This document shows, piece after piece, positions 52,789 through 62,724 of a stretch of 64,000 nt of DNA. The stretch spans positions 228,618 to 292,617 of the forward strand of contig NZ_LMSS01000002.1 of NCBI RefSeq assembly GCF_001429605.1, in the 5' to 3' direction. The translations under genes were made by a program, and so were the position numbers. Position 1 is the first letter of the stretch, and the number at the start of each line of letters is the position of its first letter. Source of the stretch: Phycicoccus sp. Soil802 (GTDB taxonomy: Bacteria > Actinomycetota > Actinomycetes > Actinomycetales > Dermatophilaceae). Below the pieces are notes generated by a model. That model did not search any database, was not told the origin of the DNA, and saw only the letters and a program-made list of their open reading frames with translations.

Positions 52789-54807
52789 ATGGCGACCACA
52801 CTTCGCGTCGCGGTATGCCGGGTGCTCGCCATCGGCGCGATCCTCGCCGGGGTGCTCGTCGCCCTGGCCGGTGCCGCCGACGCCTCGCCGACGATCCCGG
52901 GAGTGCCGGACTGCAAGGACGCCCCCACCGCGCAGTCGCCCGGCAGCGGCATCACGGGGTTCCTCGACCCCGGGCCGGCCAATCCCCCGCAACCGCTCGA
53001 CCCGTTCGTCTCCAAGCCGTCCACCAGCGTGTACGAGCAGTACGGCTACGCGGGACTCGGCTGGCACACCTACGACCTCGGCTGCGGGGGCGGGATGCGC
53101 GACGTCGAGGCCAGCATCGACACGGCCACCGGCAACTTCCTGATGTCGTCGGCCACCTGGGGCACCGCGGCCTCCAACGGCCTGCACAACAAGGTCGCCC
53201 ACCCCGAGCAGTACATGGCGCCACTCGACGATGTCGTCGCCGGCGTCACCCAGCGACTGCACGACTCGATCTGGTCCCCTTGGGGTGCAACGGCGCTCGT
53301 CGGTGTCGGCGCCATGCTGCTCTTCTACTCGATGAACGGACGGCTCTCCTCGGTCACCTCGGCGGCCGCTTGGGCGCTCCTCGTCCTGGCCGTGGTCGCC
53401 GGCATCGGGCAGTACCCCACCCGCGTCGCCACCTTCTTCGACCACACCGTCTCGGCCAGCGTCGCCTCGATCAACGCCGGAGTCAGCGGCCTTGTGAACC
53501 TGCCCGCATCCTCCGACCCCGCGCGCGCACAGGGCGCCCTCGTCGTCGACCGAGTGCTCTACGACAACTGGCTGCGCGGCCAGCTCGGCTCGACCGACTC
53601 GACGGCGGCCAAGAAGTGGGGCCCGGCGCTGTTCAAGGCCAGCGCCTTCACCTGGGCCGAGGCCAAGCAGGCCGAACAGGACCCTGACGCCGGCAAGCGG
53701 ATCGCGGAGACCAAGGCCGAGAACTGGAAGAAGACCGCCGCCCAGGTCCAGCAGGACGATCCGGTCGCCTACGGCTACCTGCAGGGCAAGTCGGGCGGTC
53801 GCGCCGGAACCGGTCTGGTGGTGGCGCTCGGCTCCACGTTCACCCTGTTGTTCCGGCTCGTGGCCGACGTCTTCCTCTTCGCGGGCCTCGTCATGCTGCG
53901 CCTGCTCGTGATGCTTTTCCCCGCTGTCGCGGTCGTGGGGGTGATGGCCCCCATGGCATCCGTCGTGCGGCGGGTGTTCTCGATGGGCGGTGCCGCGGTC
54001 GTGAACGTGGTCGCCTTCTCCGCCGGATCGGCGGTCCACACGACGGTGGTCTCAGCCGTGTTGGCCCGAGCCACCAACACCGGCATGGGTGTTCTGGGCT
54101 TGGTCCTCTGCCTCGTCACCACGGTGGCAGCCTTCGTGGTCCTATTCCCGCTGCTCAGCTTCTCCAACATCCTCGGTCAGTCCGGGGGGCCGTGGTGGCT
54201 CAAGCGAGGCGGACGCGAGGGGTGGAACTACCTCTCCCGTCGATTCGCCACCGAGCACGGAATCCGAGACGCGAACGAGGATCTGACGCGCGGGTCCCAT
54301 GACGAGATGTCGTCCTCCATTCCCGAGCGTGATCGAGGACCGGCTTTCCGGTACCGGGTGTCTCACCTTCCAGCGGAGGCCTTTGGGCGTCCTGCTCATT
54401 CCCCTGCAGTCCCTGAGGGAGAACGTGCCTTGCCCTACCCGCAGCACCTGCAGATCAGCGCCGTGGAAGCTCCTCGCGCCGAGTGGAATCGCTCTTCGGC
54501 CGTGGGCCGAGAGGCGGCGGCAGCGGCAGGCAAAGGTGACCCGATCGACGGCCGTGACGACCCGGCCTACGCACCCGCATCGAGCATCCCCGAGGCGCGC
54601 ACGGACGAGGCGCCCTCATTGGCCCAGCCGCGTGGGTCGTTGCTCGCGGGGGTCCTCGTGGACAAGGTGCCACCGGACGCCCGGGAGCTGCCAAACCTGG
54701 CCCACGACTCCCAGACCGAGATCCGCCCGGACGGGGTCGGACCCCGGGTCTACGACCCCGCCATCAAGCGAACCGTACTCAGCGTCCAGAGGCGGCCTGA
54801 GGAATGA
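52789..54807 (+). CDS. VirB6/TrbL-like multi-spanning conjugation protein
   Basis: A 672-residue protein with a signal-like N-terminus (VLAIGAILAGVLVALAGAADA), a secreted loop with Cys residues (PDCKDA, LGCGGG), then five to six membrane helices between residues 175 and 470 (for example LVADVFLFAGLVMLRLLVMLFP and VLGLVLCLVTTVAAFVVLFP), and a 170-residue hydrophilic C-terminal tail. This matches actinobacterial channel proteins of conjugative elements. An in-frame ATG at 52768 is an alternative. Overlaps the next gene. Confidence 0.75.
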   Translation: MATTLRVAVCRVLAIGAILAGVLVALAGAADASPTIPGVPDCKDAPTAQSPGSGITGFLDPGPANPPQPLDPFVSKPSTSVYEQYGYAGLGWHTYDLGCGGGMRDVEASIDTATGNFLMSSATWGTAASNGLHNKVAHPEQYMAPLDDVVAGVTQRLHDSIWSPWGATALVGVGAMLLFYSMNGRLSSVTSAAAWALLVLAVVAGIGQYPTRVATFFDHTVSASVASINAGVSGLVNLPASSDPARAQGALVVDRVLYDNWLRGQLGSTDSTAAKKWGPALFKASAFTWAEAKQAEQDPDAGKRIAETKAENWKKTAAQVQQDDPVAYGYLQGKSGGRAGTGLVVALGSTFTLLFRLVADVFLFAGLVMLRLLVMLFPAVAVVGVMAPMASVVRRVFSMGGAAVVNVVAFSAGSAVHTTVVSAVLARATNTGMGVLGLVLCLVTTVAAFVVLFPLLSFSNILGQSGGPWWLKRGGREGWNYLSRRFATEHGIRDANEDLTRGSHDEMSSSIPERDRGPAFRYRVSHLPAEAFGRPAHSPAVPEGERALPYPQHLQISAVEAPRAEWNRSSAVGREAAAAAGKGDPIDGRDDPAYAPASSIPEARTDEAPSLAQPRGSLLAGVLVDKVPPDARELPNLAHDSQTEIRPDGVGPRVYDPAIKRTVLSVQRRPEE

Positions 54808-55436
54808 CAGGGACCTCGCTCAGTCGAGCCGCACGGTGGCCCCTGTGGTCGTGGCGCAACCTGGCCATCACCGCGGCGGTCGCCCTCGCGCTGCTCGCCG
54901 GGGTTGGTCGCCTGACTGACGTCATGAGTGGAGCCTCCCCGGCGCCCGCCAGTGCGGCCGTCCCTCCCTCCGGCCCCACCGTGCCGCCGTCCGGTCCCTC
55001 AAAGGGGGGTCCATCCACAGTTCCGGCGACCACCGCCCCGCCGACGACCACAGCTTCCTCAGCAGCGACCCCCGCCAGCAAGTCGTCTCCGGTGAACGTC
55101 GCCACCGCACTTGTGACGGCGTGGGCGAAGGCAGGCGAGGGTGAGTCGCAGTGGCTGGCGGGGATGAAGCCCTGGGCCACCGCAGAGCTGGTGTCGTCCA
55201 TGACCGGTACCGACCCCACCCAAGTCCCGGCGACCAAGGTCACCGGCGATGCAGCCCTTCGGGCCATCATGACCGAGACCGCAACGGTCAGCGTCCCCAC
55301 CGACGGTGGACGGGTTGCCGTCGAGCTGGTCAAGCAGTCAGGGACATGGAAGGCCAACTCCCTCGCGCCCGACGACGCCCCACCAGCCGCGCCCACGCCC
55401 GCTCTCGGCCCGTCCACGGCCGGCTCCGCAGGCTGA
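54804..55436 (+). CDS. TcpC-like single-helix conjugation protein
   Basis: A 210-residue protein. One membrane helix (NLAITAAVALALLAGVGRL) is followed by a Pro/Thr/Ser-rich stretch (residues 45-95), then a small domain (residues 95-190, VNVATALVTAWAKAGEGESQWLAGMKPWATAELVSSM) like the NTF2-like part of TcpC, and a Pro/Ala tail. It probably forms part of the outer face of the transfer channel. Overlaps the preceding gene by ATGA; next starts one base after its stop. Confidence 0.6.
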   Translation: MTGTSLSRAARWPLWSWRNLAITAAVALALLAGVGRLTDVMSGASPAPASAAVPPSGPTVPPSGPSKGGPSTVPATTAPPTTTASSAATPASKSSPVNVATALVTAWAKAGEGESQWLAGMKPWATAELVSSMTGTDPTQVPATKVTGDAALRAIMTETATVSVPTDGGRVAVELVKQSGTWKANSLAPDDAPPAAPTPALGPSTAGSAG

Positions 55437-55437
55437 C

Positions 55438-56565
55438 ATGCCCGTCCCGGTGGTCGCCACAGGACTGCAGGCCGTCCGCAAGGTCGTCCTCCGTCGCCTG
55501 CTGCGCATCAGCTTGGTGCTGCTCCCCGTCGTGCTGGTCGGCGCGGTGTCCCTCGGCCTGCTCACCTTGCTAATCTCCTCGGGCGGCAGCGAATCCAACC
55601 CCGCGGCCACGTCGGGCAGCTGCACCACCCTGGTCACCAACTCGGCAACGCCAACTGCGGGACTCGACGCGGAACAGTTGGCCAACGCCCAGACCATCGT
55701 CGCCGTCGGTCGGCAACTGGGAGTGCCGGCGTACGGGTGGGTGATCGCGGTAGCGACTGCGCTGCAGGAGTCGAGCCTCAAGAATCTCTCAACCGGCCAC
55801 ATGGACAGCGTCGGGCTGTTCCAGCAGCGTGCCGGCTGGGCGCCCGAGGCGGATCGGCTGGACCCAGCCAAGGCTGCGCGGATGTTCTATGAGGGCGGCC
55901 AGGGCGGCCAGAAGGGCTTGGTCCAGGTCAAGGACTTCGAATCGATGCCGCTCACCCGGGCGGCCCAAACGGTCCAGGCGAGCGCGTTCCCGGATGCCTA
56001 CGCGCGCTGGGAACCACTGGCCCAACAGATCGTCGCCAGCCCCACCGTGCTCTCCGCCACCTGCTATACCGACGCCGACTACGTCGGGGACGGCACCCCT
56101 GGCTCGAATGTCGTCGCGTCGGCGCTCCAGGAGCTCGGCAGGCCCTACAGCTGGGGCGGCGGCGGGATCGGAGGGGCAGGCACAGGCTTTGGACCCGGCA
56201 GCGCGACGGTTGGCTTCGACTGCTCGTCCCTCGTCCAGTACGCCTACCATCGGGCGACCGGGATGACCCTGCCGCGTGTCACGGACGCACAGGCAGCGGC
56301 CCTGCCACACGTGCCACCGGGTTCGAAGCTGCGTGCCGGCGACCTGCTCTTCTTCCGTTCGCCCGCAGACCCGCCGGGCAGCTATCACCACGTCGGCATC
56401 TACGACGGCCAAGGCGGAATGGTCCACGCGCCCCGAACTGGCAAGACCGTCGAGGTCGTCCACGACGTCCTGAAGAACTCCTACTTCGCTTCGCAGCTAG
56501 CCCTGGTCGCCCGCCCGGATTCAGGCAACGCCGCCGACGCCCAGGCAGGGGTTGATCATGGCTGA
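55438..56565 (+). CDS. Lytic transglycosylase/NlpC-P60 peptidoglycan hydrolase
   Basis: A 375-residue protein with an N-terminal membrane helix, a lysozyme-like region around ATALQESSLKNLSTGHMDSVGLFQQRAGW, and a C-terminal NlpC/P60 peptidase: FDCSSLVQYAYHRATG (catalytic Cys), LRAGDLLFFRSP, and SYHHVGIYDGQG (catalytic His). Such hydrolases open the cell wall for the transfer channel, as VirB1/Orf14 of Tn916-type elements. ATG at 55438. Confidence 0.85.
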   Translation: MPVPVVATGLQAVRKVVLRRLLRISLVLLPVVLVGAVSLGLLTLLISSGGSESNPAATSGSCTTLVTNSATPTAGLDAEQLANAQTIVAVGRQLGVPAYGWVIAVATALQESSLKNLSTGHMDSVGLFQQRAGWAPEADRLDPAKAARMFYEGGQGGQKGLVQVKDFESMPLTRAAQTVQASAFPDAYARWEPLAQQIVASPTVLSATCYTDADYVGDGTPGSNVVASALQELGRPYSWGGGGIGGAGTGFGPGSATVGFDCSSLVQYAYHRATGMTLPRVTDAQAAALPHVPPGSKLRAGDLLFFRSPADPPGSYHHVGIYDGQGGMVHAPRTGKTVEVVHDVLKNSYFASQLALVARPDSGNAADAQAGVDHG

Positions 56566-57229
56566 TCCAGACCCACTAGATATCGAACTTGCTGACCTTC
56601 TGTCGGCGGACCCGCCAACGAAGGGACCCGTGGGTGTCCCGGCGCTCCTGATCCGGCGGGCGCGCGACTTTCACGAGCCACTGCTGGGCAAGCGCGCGCG
56701 GTTTCTGATGACCAGCCACTCCACTGAAGGCGACTGGCTCGCTCACGGTTGGAAGGACGGCCTGCGCATCGTCTCCGAGGTCAATGATGACCCCGGCGGC
56801 CTCGACGAGCCGGCCGTCTGGGTCCAGGAGGAGCGCGACTACTACGGCGACACCCAGAGCACCAACCGCTTCGCCGTCGGGCGCTCCCGCCTCTGGATCG
56901 AGCAGTACGTCTCAGCGCCGCCGCCCGATACCGACATCGGCAGGCAGTCCTGGATTGAAAACCTCAACAGGGACCCCAACTCACCCGAGCTACGGATGAT
57001 GCACCACGCGGAAGGACACCCAGATCCCGTTGGCGCCCGAGTCGTCGTGGTCGGCGAAGTTGTCGAGACCGATCTTCGAGCTGTCAGCCCCGTGCGAATG
57101 ACAGACAACGGCGAGTTGGCCATCACCGTCATGGCCGAACGTGACTGGTACCGCTGGGCACGCGACTACCCAGCGGAGCCACACCCGACACTGAGGTGGG
57201 AGCTGGCCGCACGAGTGTGGGTCGAGTAG
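56558..57229 (+). CDS. Unknown soluble protein after the transfer module
   Basis: A 223-residue protein, ATG 56558 overlapping the hydrolase stop by eight bases. No signal, no membrane helix and no family recognised. Sequence is Asp/Trp-rich, with ARFLMTSHSTEGDWLAHGWKDGLRIVSEVNDDPGG and VQEERDYYGD. Its overlap suggests co-transcription with the transfer operon. Function unknown. Confidence 0.55.
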   Translation: MADPDPLDIELADLLSADPPTKGPVGVPALLIRRARDFHEPLLGKRARFLMTSHSTEGDWLAHGWKDGLRIVSEVNDDPGGLDEPAVWVQEERDYYGDTQSTNRFAVGRSRLWIEQYVSAPPPDTDIGRQSWIENLNRDPNSPELRMMHHAEGHPDPVGARVVVVGEVVETDLRAVSPVRMTDNGELAITVMAERDWYRWARDYPAEPHPTLRWELAARVWVE

Positions 57230-57348
57230 TTCAGATCGACATGCCAGATGCTGTGAGAGGTACCGCCCAAGTTGTCTGGTGTGCCGGTTTCTAGCCCGGA
57301 TGTCGCAATGCGTCGGTAAGGTGCATCCACGGATCCGGGAGGGGACAC

Positions 57349-60300
57349 GTGGCAGAGGTCGTTGGGCAGCACTATGTGCTGTCGCAAGAGGAGGCGCGCT
57401 CAGGAGGACTATCCACAGTGCGCAAGGCTGTGGACATTCGAGACCTGTCGACCGTTGCGGTGAAGATCAGCAAGGGGGATCACACCGATGAGCTCAACAG
57501 CAAAGTGTTCGAGCGCGAGACAAGGAACCTACGGGAGCTCAAGCACGCGAACATCGTTGCCTTTCGTGACTCAGGTGTCGACGGTGAAGGCAACTACTTC
57601 ATCGTGCTGGACTGGATCGACCTCAACCTGCACGACTTCCTCCGCGAGAACGGCCCCTGGTCATCGTGGATCGATCTCTATGAGTCGGTGGGGAGGCCGC
57701 TACTGCGTGCGCTGGCGTTCGCTCACTTACACGAGATCGAGCACCGAGACCTGAAACCGAAAAACGTGCTCATGACCCCTGAGGGCATCCCTCTGCTCGC
57801 CGACTTTGGGATCTCGAAGGGAGGGGACTCGGACAACGGTGGGCTCACCGTCAAAGACTTCAGGTCGGGCATGTACGCGCCCCCAGAGTCTGAGACGCCA
57901 ATTCGGTACGTACGGGATGTCTATAGCTTCGGCGTCCTCATGCTTCGTTGTCTGGGGCAAGAGGCAATGGACGATTTGGCCGCCCTCCAAAGGACTCTCG
58001 GAGATGCTCCCCTTATCCCAGACGTTCGCACCGTACTGACCCGCTGTGTACACATTGATCCCTATGAGAGACCGAGGAGCGCAAGCGAACTGCTTGCGAT
58101 CCTGGACACCGTCGCGGCCAACGAGCGCGCTCGGCGCGAAAAGCCGCGGAACCCGATTTGGCTTCACCTTACGAGAACTGCCAGGGAACAGCTCTCGGCC
58201 GAAGCGCTGTCACCCGGTCGCGCGGACGCAGTGGTGCTCGGCGACCTCTCCGGCGAAGTGTTCGCATCTTTCGCGACGGATCGTGAAACCGGTCGGCCCC
58301 TGAGAGACACGATCCTTTTGTTCGGAGCCGAGCACCGCTACACGCTGAAGGTAGAGCAAGCCAGGCTGGTCGTCGTCGCGGCCCGGGCGCCCGAACTTGA
58401 GCAGTTGGAGGGCGGCCGACGCTTCGCGGCAGAACTTCCGCCCATTTTCGACTGGAGTACTCGGCCCCCCGCCGATCGCAGCGCCGCGGCTGCCGCTGTG
58501 GCAACTGTCATGCGCCTTCTTGATGGCCATGAGGAGCCCGCGCTCGCGCAGTCTGCAGTGCCGACGGGTGAAGAGGAAGCGGTTTTTGACGCGTGGAACG
58601 CCGGCCTCGACGCTCGAGAGGAACTCTCTCGAGGTGAGCACAAGCCTCTCCGCTACGTTGACTTCGATGCCAAAGGAGCACGGTGCCGGTTCCAGCTCGA
58701 GGAGGCTTGTGAACTCGAACTCTTGGGAACTGACTGGGAAGTCTTTGATCCGAGAACGGGGTATCGCTACAGCCGCGGTGAGGTCATAGAGCAGTCCTCA
58801 GATGCAGTGACTCTCCTATCTCACATCGATTTCAAAGGCATGCCCAGCAAGGCGACCTTGCGCCCCTACGACGGCCCGTCGGCGGTTGCGCTCAACCGGC
58901 AACGGGCAGCCCTGCGAGCTGTCCGTGAACGTGCAACCCCCAATCCTTCATTGCGAGACCTTCTACTAAGCCCCGAATCTTGCCTACCCCCAAGAGCGGT
59001 CGAAGTTGAGGAGTGGGGCCTCGATCTCGATGAACAGAAGCGCTCTGCAGTGAGCGCAGCACTCGGCGCGCCACAGTGCCTGTTGGTCCAGGGGCCGCCC
59101 GGCACTGGCAAGACCAGCTTCATCGCGGAATTGGTTCTCCAGTTCCTAAAGGCCAACCCCGATGCCCGAGTCCTCATCGCTTCACAAACCCACGTGGCCG
59201 TCGATAACGCTGTCGAACGCCTTCACGCTTCTGGCGTCAAGGGCCTAGTTCGGCTAGCGGGCGCAGAAGACGCCGCAGTTCAGCCTGGAGCGCGTCACCT
59301 CCTGTTGGACAACCAATTAAGACTCTGGGCGGACGAGGTTCGTCGTCGCGCCGAGAAGAAGATGTCGAAGGAGGCCGCTGCCCGAGGAGTGGAGGAGAAA
59401 CACCTCCGAGCGGCGCTCGTGTTGGAGCAGTTGGCGGCGGTCACAACAAATATCGAGATCCTCGAATCGCAGGCACGGGAGCTGGATGGAGCTGATCCGT
59501 CGACCACCGCTCTTGAAACCGCTCTTGAGGGTGAAGACCCGCACGAACGCATTCAGTCCCGAATAGAACAACTCGCGTATCGCAGGAAAGAACTGGTAGA
59601 CGAGGCTCAGAGGCAGCTCGCAGGAGACCTCACGATCTCAATGTCGATCGACAGTAGCCAGGCACGAAGTGCCGTCGAACTGCTTCTTGGTGACCATGAC
59701 GGGGCGGTCGAACTGATGCGGCTCCTTGAGCTCCAAGCAAACTGGCTGGAACGTATCGCTACTGAGCGAAGCCTGGCCTCTATCTTTCTGGCGGGTACGT
59801 CTGTCGTCGCGGGAACTTGCACCGGATATGTTCGGCTGCCGGAAGTGGCCGAGTTGGAGTTCGACCTGTGCGTCGTCGACGAGGCGTCCAAGGCCACCCT
59901 CACGGAGGCCCTTGTGCCGATGTCGCGTGCCAAGCGCTGGATCCTGGTAGGGGACACCAACCAACTTCCTCCAATGGACGAAGACCTTCTAAGGCGCCCG
60001 GACTTGTTGAAGGAGCATTCGATATCGGCAGAACAGATTGAGGAAACCCTGTTCCAACGTATGGTGCTTCGACTGCCCGACGAGGCTCAAGCCATGCTGA
60101 CTGAGCAGTACCGAATGATTCGACCTATTGGGGACCTCATCTCGACATGCTTCTACGACGGGGTTCTCAGATCCCCCAAGGACGAGCGGCTCAAGGGTTA
60201 CGACGCAGTGATGGGTGCACCCGCAGCCTGGATAGACACGGCGCCCCTGAACGAACGACGCAGGGAGCAGAAGGCAGGCACTAGTCGTGCCAACCGGGCG

Positions 60301-60741
60301 GAGGCTCAACTGCTGGTCGAACAACTTGTCAGGATCGACAAGGCAGTCGCCTTCGGCCTCTTGGAGAAGCCCTCTGAACGGAAATTGGAGGTACTGGTGA
60401 TCGCTCCGTACCGCGGTCAGGTGGAGGAGCTGAGCCGCCAGATCCTGCCAAAGTCCCTAGAACACCTCGAGATCTCGGTCATGTCCATAGATGCCGTTCA
60501 GGGTCGCGAATGCGACGTTGCGTTGCTGTCGGTTACGCGAAGCAACCCGGATGGTGCCCTCGGCTTCCTGGGCCCGGAGTATTGGCGCCGCATCAATGTC
60601 GCCCTGTCGCGCGCTCGTTTCGGGCTCACGATCGTCGGCGATGCGGAGTTCATAAGAGGAACCCGAGGTGCGCTACGAAACGTACTCGAGTACATGGGCC
60701 AACACCCTGGGGACTGCTCCGTGACGCAGGCGGGCACATGA
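57349..60741 (+). CDS. mkoA: Protein kinase-SF1 helicase fusion (Mokosh MkoA-like)
   Basis: 1130 residues. A Ser/Thr kinase domain (about 5-250) has the catalytic loop HRDLKPKNVL near 131 and DFG near 151. After a middle region of unknown fold comes an SF1 UPF1/DNA2-type (COG1112) helicase: Walker A GPPGTGKTS near 581, SQTHVAVDNAVERL, DEAS near 841, GDTNQLPP near 868, QYRM, VQGREC near 1049 and NVALSRAR near 1082. A kinase-helicase with an adjacent PLD protein is the published layout of type I Mokosh, an anti-phage system. GTG at 57349 follows GGAGGGG. The stop overlaps the next gene by ATGA, so the two are coupled. Confidence 0.8.
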   Translation: MAEVVGQHYVLSQEEARSGGLSTVRKAVDIRDLSTVAVKISKGDHTDELNSKVFERETRNLRELKHANIVAFRDSGVDGEGNYFIVLDWIDLNLHDFLRENGPWSSWIDLYESVGRPLLRALAFAHLHEIEHRDLKPKNVLMTPEGIPLLADFGISKGGDSDNGGLTVKDFRSGMYAPPESETPIRYVRDVYSFGVLMLRCLGQEAMDDLAALQRTLGDAPLIPDVRTVLTRCVHIDPYERPRSASELLAILDTVAANERARREKPRNPIWLHLTRTAREQLSAEALSPGRADAVVLGDLSGEVFASFATDRETGRPLRDTILLFGAEHRYTLKVEQARLVVVAARAPELEQLEGGRRFAAELPPIFDWSTRPPADRSAAAAAVATVMRLLDGHEEPALAQSAVPTGEEEAVFDAWNAGLDAREELSRGEHKPLRYVDFDAKGARCRFQLEEACELELLGTDWEVFDPRTGYRYSRGEVIEQSSDAVTLLSHIDFKGMPSKATLRPYDGPSAVALNRQRAALRAVRERATPNPSLRDLLLSPESCLPPRAVEVEEWGLDLDEQKRSAVSAALGAPQCLLVQGPPGTGKTSFIAELVLQFLKANPDARVLIASQTHVAVDNAVERLHASGVKGLVRLAGAEDAAVQPGARHLLLDNQLRLWADEVRRRAEKKMSKEAAARGVEEKHLRAALVLEQLAAVTTNIEILESQARELDGADPSTTALETALEGEDPHERIQSRIEQLAYRRKELVDEAQRQLAGDLTISMSIDSSQARSAVELLLGDHDGAVELMRLLELQANWLERIATERSLASIFLAGTSVVAGTCTGYVRLPEVAELEFDLCVVDEASKATLTEALVPMSRAKRWILVGDTNQLPPMDEDLLRRPDLLKEHSISAEQIEETLFQRMVLRLPDEAQAMLTEQYRMIRPIGDLISTCFYDGVLRSPKDERLKGYDAVMGAPAAWIDTAPLNERRREQKAGTSRANRAEAQLLVEQLVRIDKAVAFGLLEKPSERKLEVLVIAPYRGQVEELSRQILPKSLEHLEISVMSIDAVQGRECDVALLSVTRSNPDGALGFLGPEYWRRINVALSRARFGLTIVGDAEFIRGTRGALRNVLEYMGQHPGDCSVTQAGT

Positions 60742-62051
60742 CCGACCGATTTCAGAATCTCGCCAAGAGATTTGCCGGCTCGCGACCTGGGCTCGAGCTT
60801 GTCGCAATCGAGGATGCCGCGGTGCCGGTCACCACCCTGCGCGTTGACGTTCTCGCGCAAGAACGACAACAACTTCCGATTGCGGAGGAGTTCGTCTTGA
60901 GGCTTGTATGTCAAGGCGTTGCTCGACCGGGGCAGGTCGCCGCCTTCCTCGGCCTCGATGATGTTCCGGTGCTGGAAGCCGTTGCTGCGCAGATCGCTGC
61001 CGGTACGGTGCGACGGGGTAGTGATGGAGATCTACACCTTACGGCCTTAGGTGAACTGACCGCCCAGGACATCGCCGGGATCAGACCTGTGGAACGGCAA
61101 CTTCCGGTTGCGTTCGATCGGCTGGTCTGGCGCATCGCTCCCTACCAAGAGGCGCGCCTCATGGAGAAGCGTGACGCCGTTGACGCTGGCTTTCGGATAC
61201 TTCCCTCCGCTCGAAATGCTCGAATCTCGGTTGACGATGTCCCTGTTCGTGACTTCGCCTCCCTAATCAGGTCGGAACTGCTCGAAGTGCTACGAGTCCG
61301 AAGGGTCTCGACGCGGAAGCACCGATACTTGCCGGTCCAGCTCCTGGTTTATGTGGACCCGACAACACGTGACTTAGAGCTCGCAGTCTGCTTGGAAGAC
61401 CGTATGTCGAATGACCACGGGATTGGATTGTCCAAGTTGGGGGCGGTAGAGCGACTCGGGCTCAAGTACGAACCCACTGAGGATCGGCCGGTCCTCGAGC
61501 CTGAACTGGAGCTGCAGCGAACTTCTGACTCAGAATCGCCCCCCTTGCCACCAACGGAGGGAAGCGAGGAGCCTGATACGGCCTCTCGGCTGGTTCAGGG
61601 GGTGGGCGTTTTCGAGCATCCAGCCCTCCTAGATCGCGCGCTGGAGACGGCGGAGCGTCGCTTGTTGCTCATCGCTCCATGGATCAGGCGGGCTGTAGTT
61701 ACCACGGACTTCCTCTCGAAACTTGAGCGACGGCTTAAGGCCGGAGTCCAAGTCACGATTGCCCACGGCTACGGAGATGATGACCGCGGCTCCGACGATG
61801 ATGCCATTCGACGTCTGGGCAATCTCGCCTCGCGCTTCGAGAATTTCTCGTTCGTGCGCCTGCCCAATACGCACGCGAAAGTGCTCATCTTCGATGACGT
61901 GTGGGTCAGCACAAGTTTTAATTGGCTCTCCTTCCGCGGTGACCCAGACCGGACGTACCGCATGGAGGAAGGAACTCTGGTCGCCATTCCGAAGCGCGTC
62001 GACGAGGAGTATCGGCGCTTTGAGGACGTAATCAACAAGCAACAGGTCTAG
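60738..62051 (+). CDS. mkoB: PLD-superfamily nuclease (Mokosh MkoB-like)
   Basis: 437 residues. The C-terminal third has one HKD motif, NTHAKVLIFDDVWVSTSFNW (H and K near 379 and 381, D at 386), and ERRLLLIAPWIRRAVV with LKAGVQVTIAHGYGDD in front. One HKD per chain implies a dimer. The N-terminal 280 residues are not recognised. It overlaps the kinase-helicase gene by four bases. In the described system the helicase senses and the PLD protein acts as effector; that division of labour is inferred here. Confidence 0.75.
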   Translation: MTDRFQNLAKRFAGSRPGLELVAIEDAAVPVTTLRVDVLAQERQQLPIAEEFVLRLVCQGVARPGQVAAFLGLDDVPVLEAVAAQIAAGTVRRGSDGDLHLTALGELTAQDIAGIRPVERQLPVAFDRLVWRIAPYQEARLMEKRDAVDAGFRILPSARNARISVDDVPVRDFASLIRSELLEVLRVRRVSTRKHRYLPVQLLVYVDPTTRDLELAVCLEDRMSNDHGIGLSKLGAVERLGLKYEPTEDRPVLEPELELQRTSDSESPPLPPTEGSEEPDTASRLVQGVGVFEHPALLDRALETAERRLLLIAPWIRRAVVTTDFLSKLERRLKAGVQVTIAHGYGDDDRGSDDDAIRRLGNLASRFENFSFVRLPNTHAKVLIFDDVWVSTSFNWLSFRGDPDRTYRMEEGTLVAIPKRVDEEYRRFEDVINKQQV

Positions 62052-62160
62052 GTTCGGCGCGCGCGGTTTTGGCCTGCTGCGCCTCGAACGCTGCGCTCGT
62101 GTCAGGCCTCGTTGGGGTGCGCTTCGGCCAGCCTCGGGCATAGATTTGTAGGCTGGATGC

Positions 62161-62724
62161 ATGACGACGCAGCTGCGAGCGGCGATCACCGCTCAATCTG
62201 TCCTCGGACGTACCGAGCCGCGATGGGCCCACGTCCAAGCGGTTGCAGCCACCGTCGCGAGGATCGTCAATCAGTCTCCGGGCGTGAGTGACGCGGTCGT
62301 TGACGCCGCGTGGCTACATGACGTCGGCTACGGTCCGTCCGTCGCCCGCACCGGGTTTCACGCCCTGGACGGTGCACGTTTTCTCGCCGCGGAGGCATGG
62401 TCTCCCGAGATCGTCAGCCTCGTAGCGTTCCACACGGGGGCCGAGTTTGAGGCTGAGGAGCGTGGCCTGGCCGAGGAACTTAGGGCGTTTGCATGGCCAG
62501 AGCCTGCCGACCTCGATGCCCTGATCTTGGCCGACCTCTCCGTGTCGCCTACTGGCCTCCGAGTACATCCGCGCGATCGGATATCCGAGATCCTCACGCG
62601 GTATGAGTCGAGCGACCCGGTCCATCGGGCAGTGTCTCGCTCGCAGGGGTATCTCTTGGCGTGTGCTTCACGGGCTGCAGTAGCCACGGGCTCACCCCAC
62701 GAATGGGGATTCGCGGTCGCTTAG
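62161..62724 (+). CDS. HD-domain phosphohydrolase-like protein
   Basis: A 187-residue HD protein. The metal-binding residues are H in WAHVQAVA, HD in AAWLHDVGYGP and H in VAFHTGAE, with D in LILADLSVSP. The family hydrolyses nucleotides or phosphoesters. ATG at 62161. It overlaps the convergent NUDIX gene by 33 bases. Confidence 0.75.
   Translation: MTTQLRAAITAQSVLGRTEPRWAHVQAVAATVARIVNQSPGVSDAVVDAAWLHDVGYGPSVARTGFHALDGARFLAAEAWSPEIVSLVAFHTGAEFEAEERGLAEELRAFAWPEPADLDALILADLSVSPTGLRVHPRDRISEILTRYESSDPVHRAVSRSQGYLLACASRAAVATGSPHEWGFAVA

Noticed and set aside
57349-60741. Housekeeping UPF1-like helicase or plain eukaryotic-type kinase
   Set aside because: The kinase and helicase are fused in one chain and coupled to a PLD nuclease, which matches a defence operon better than either single function.
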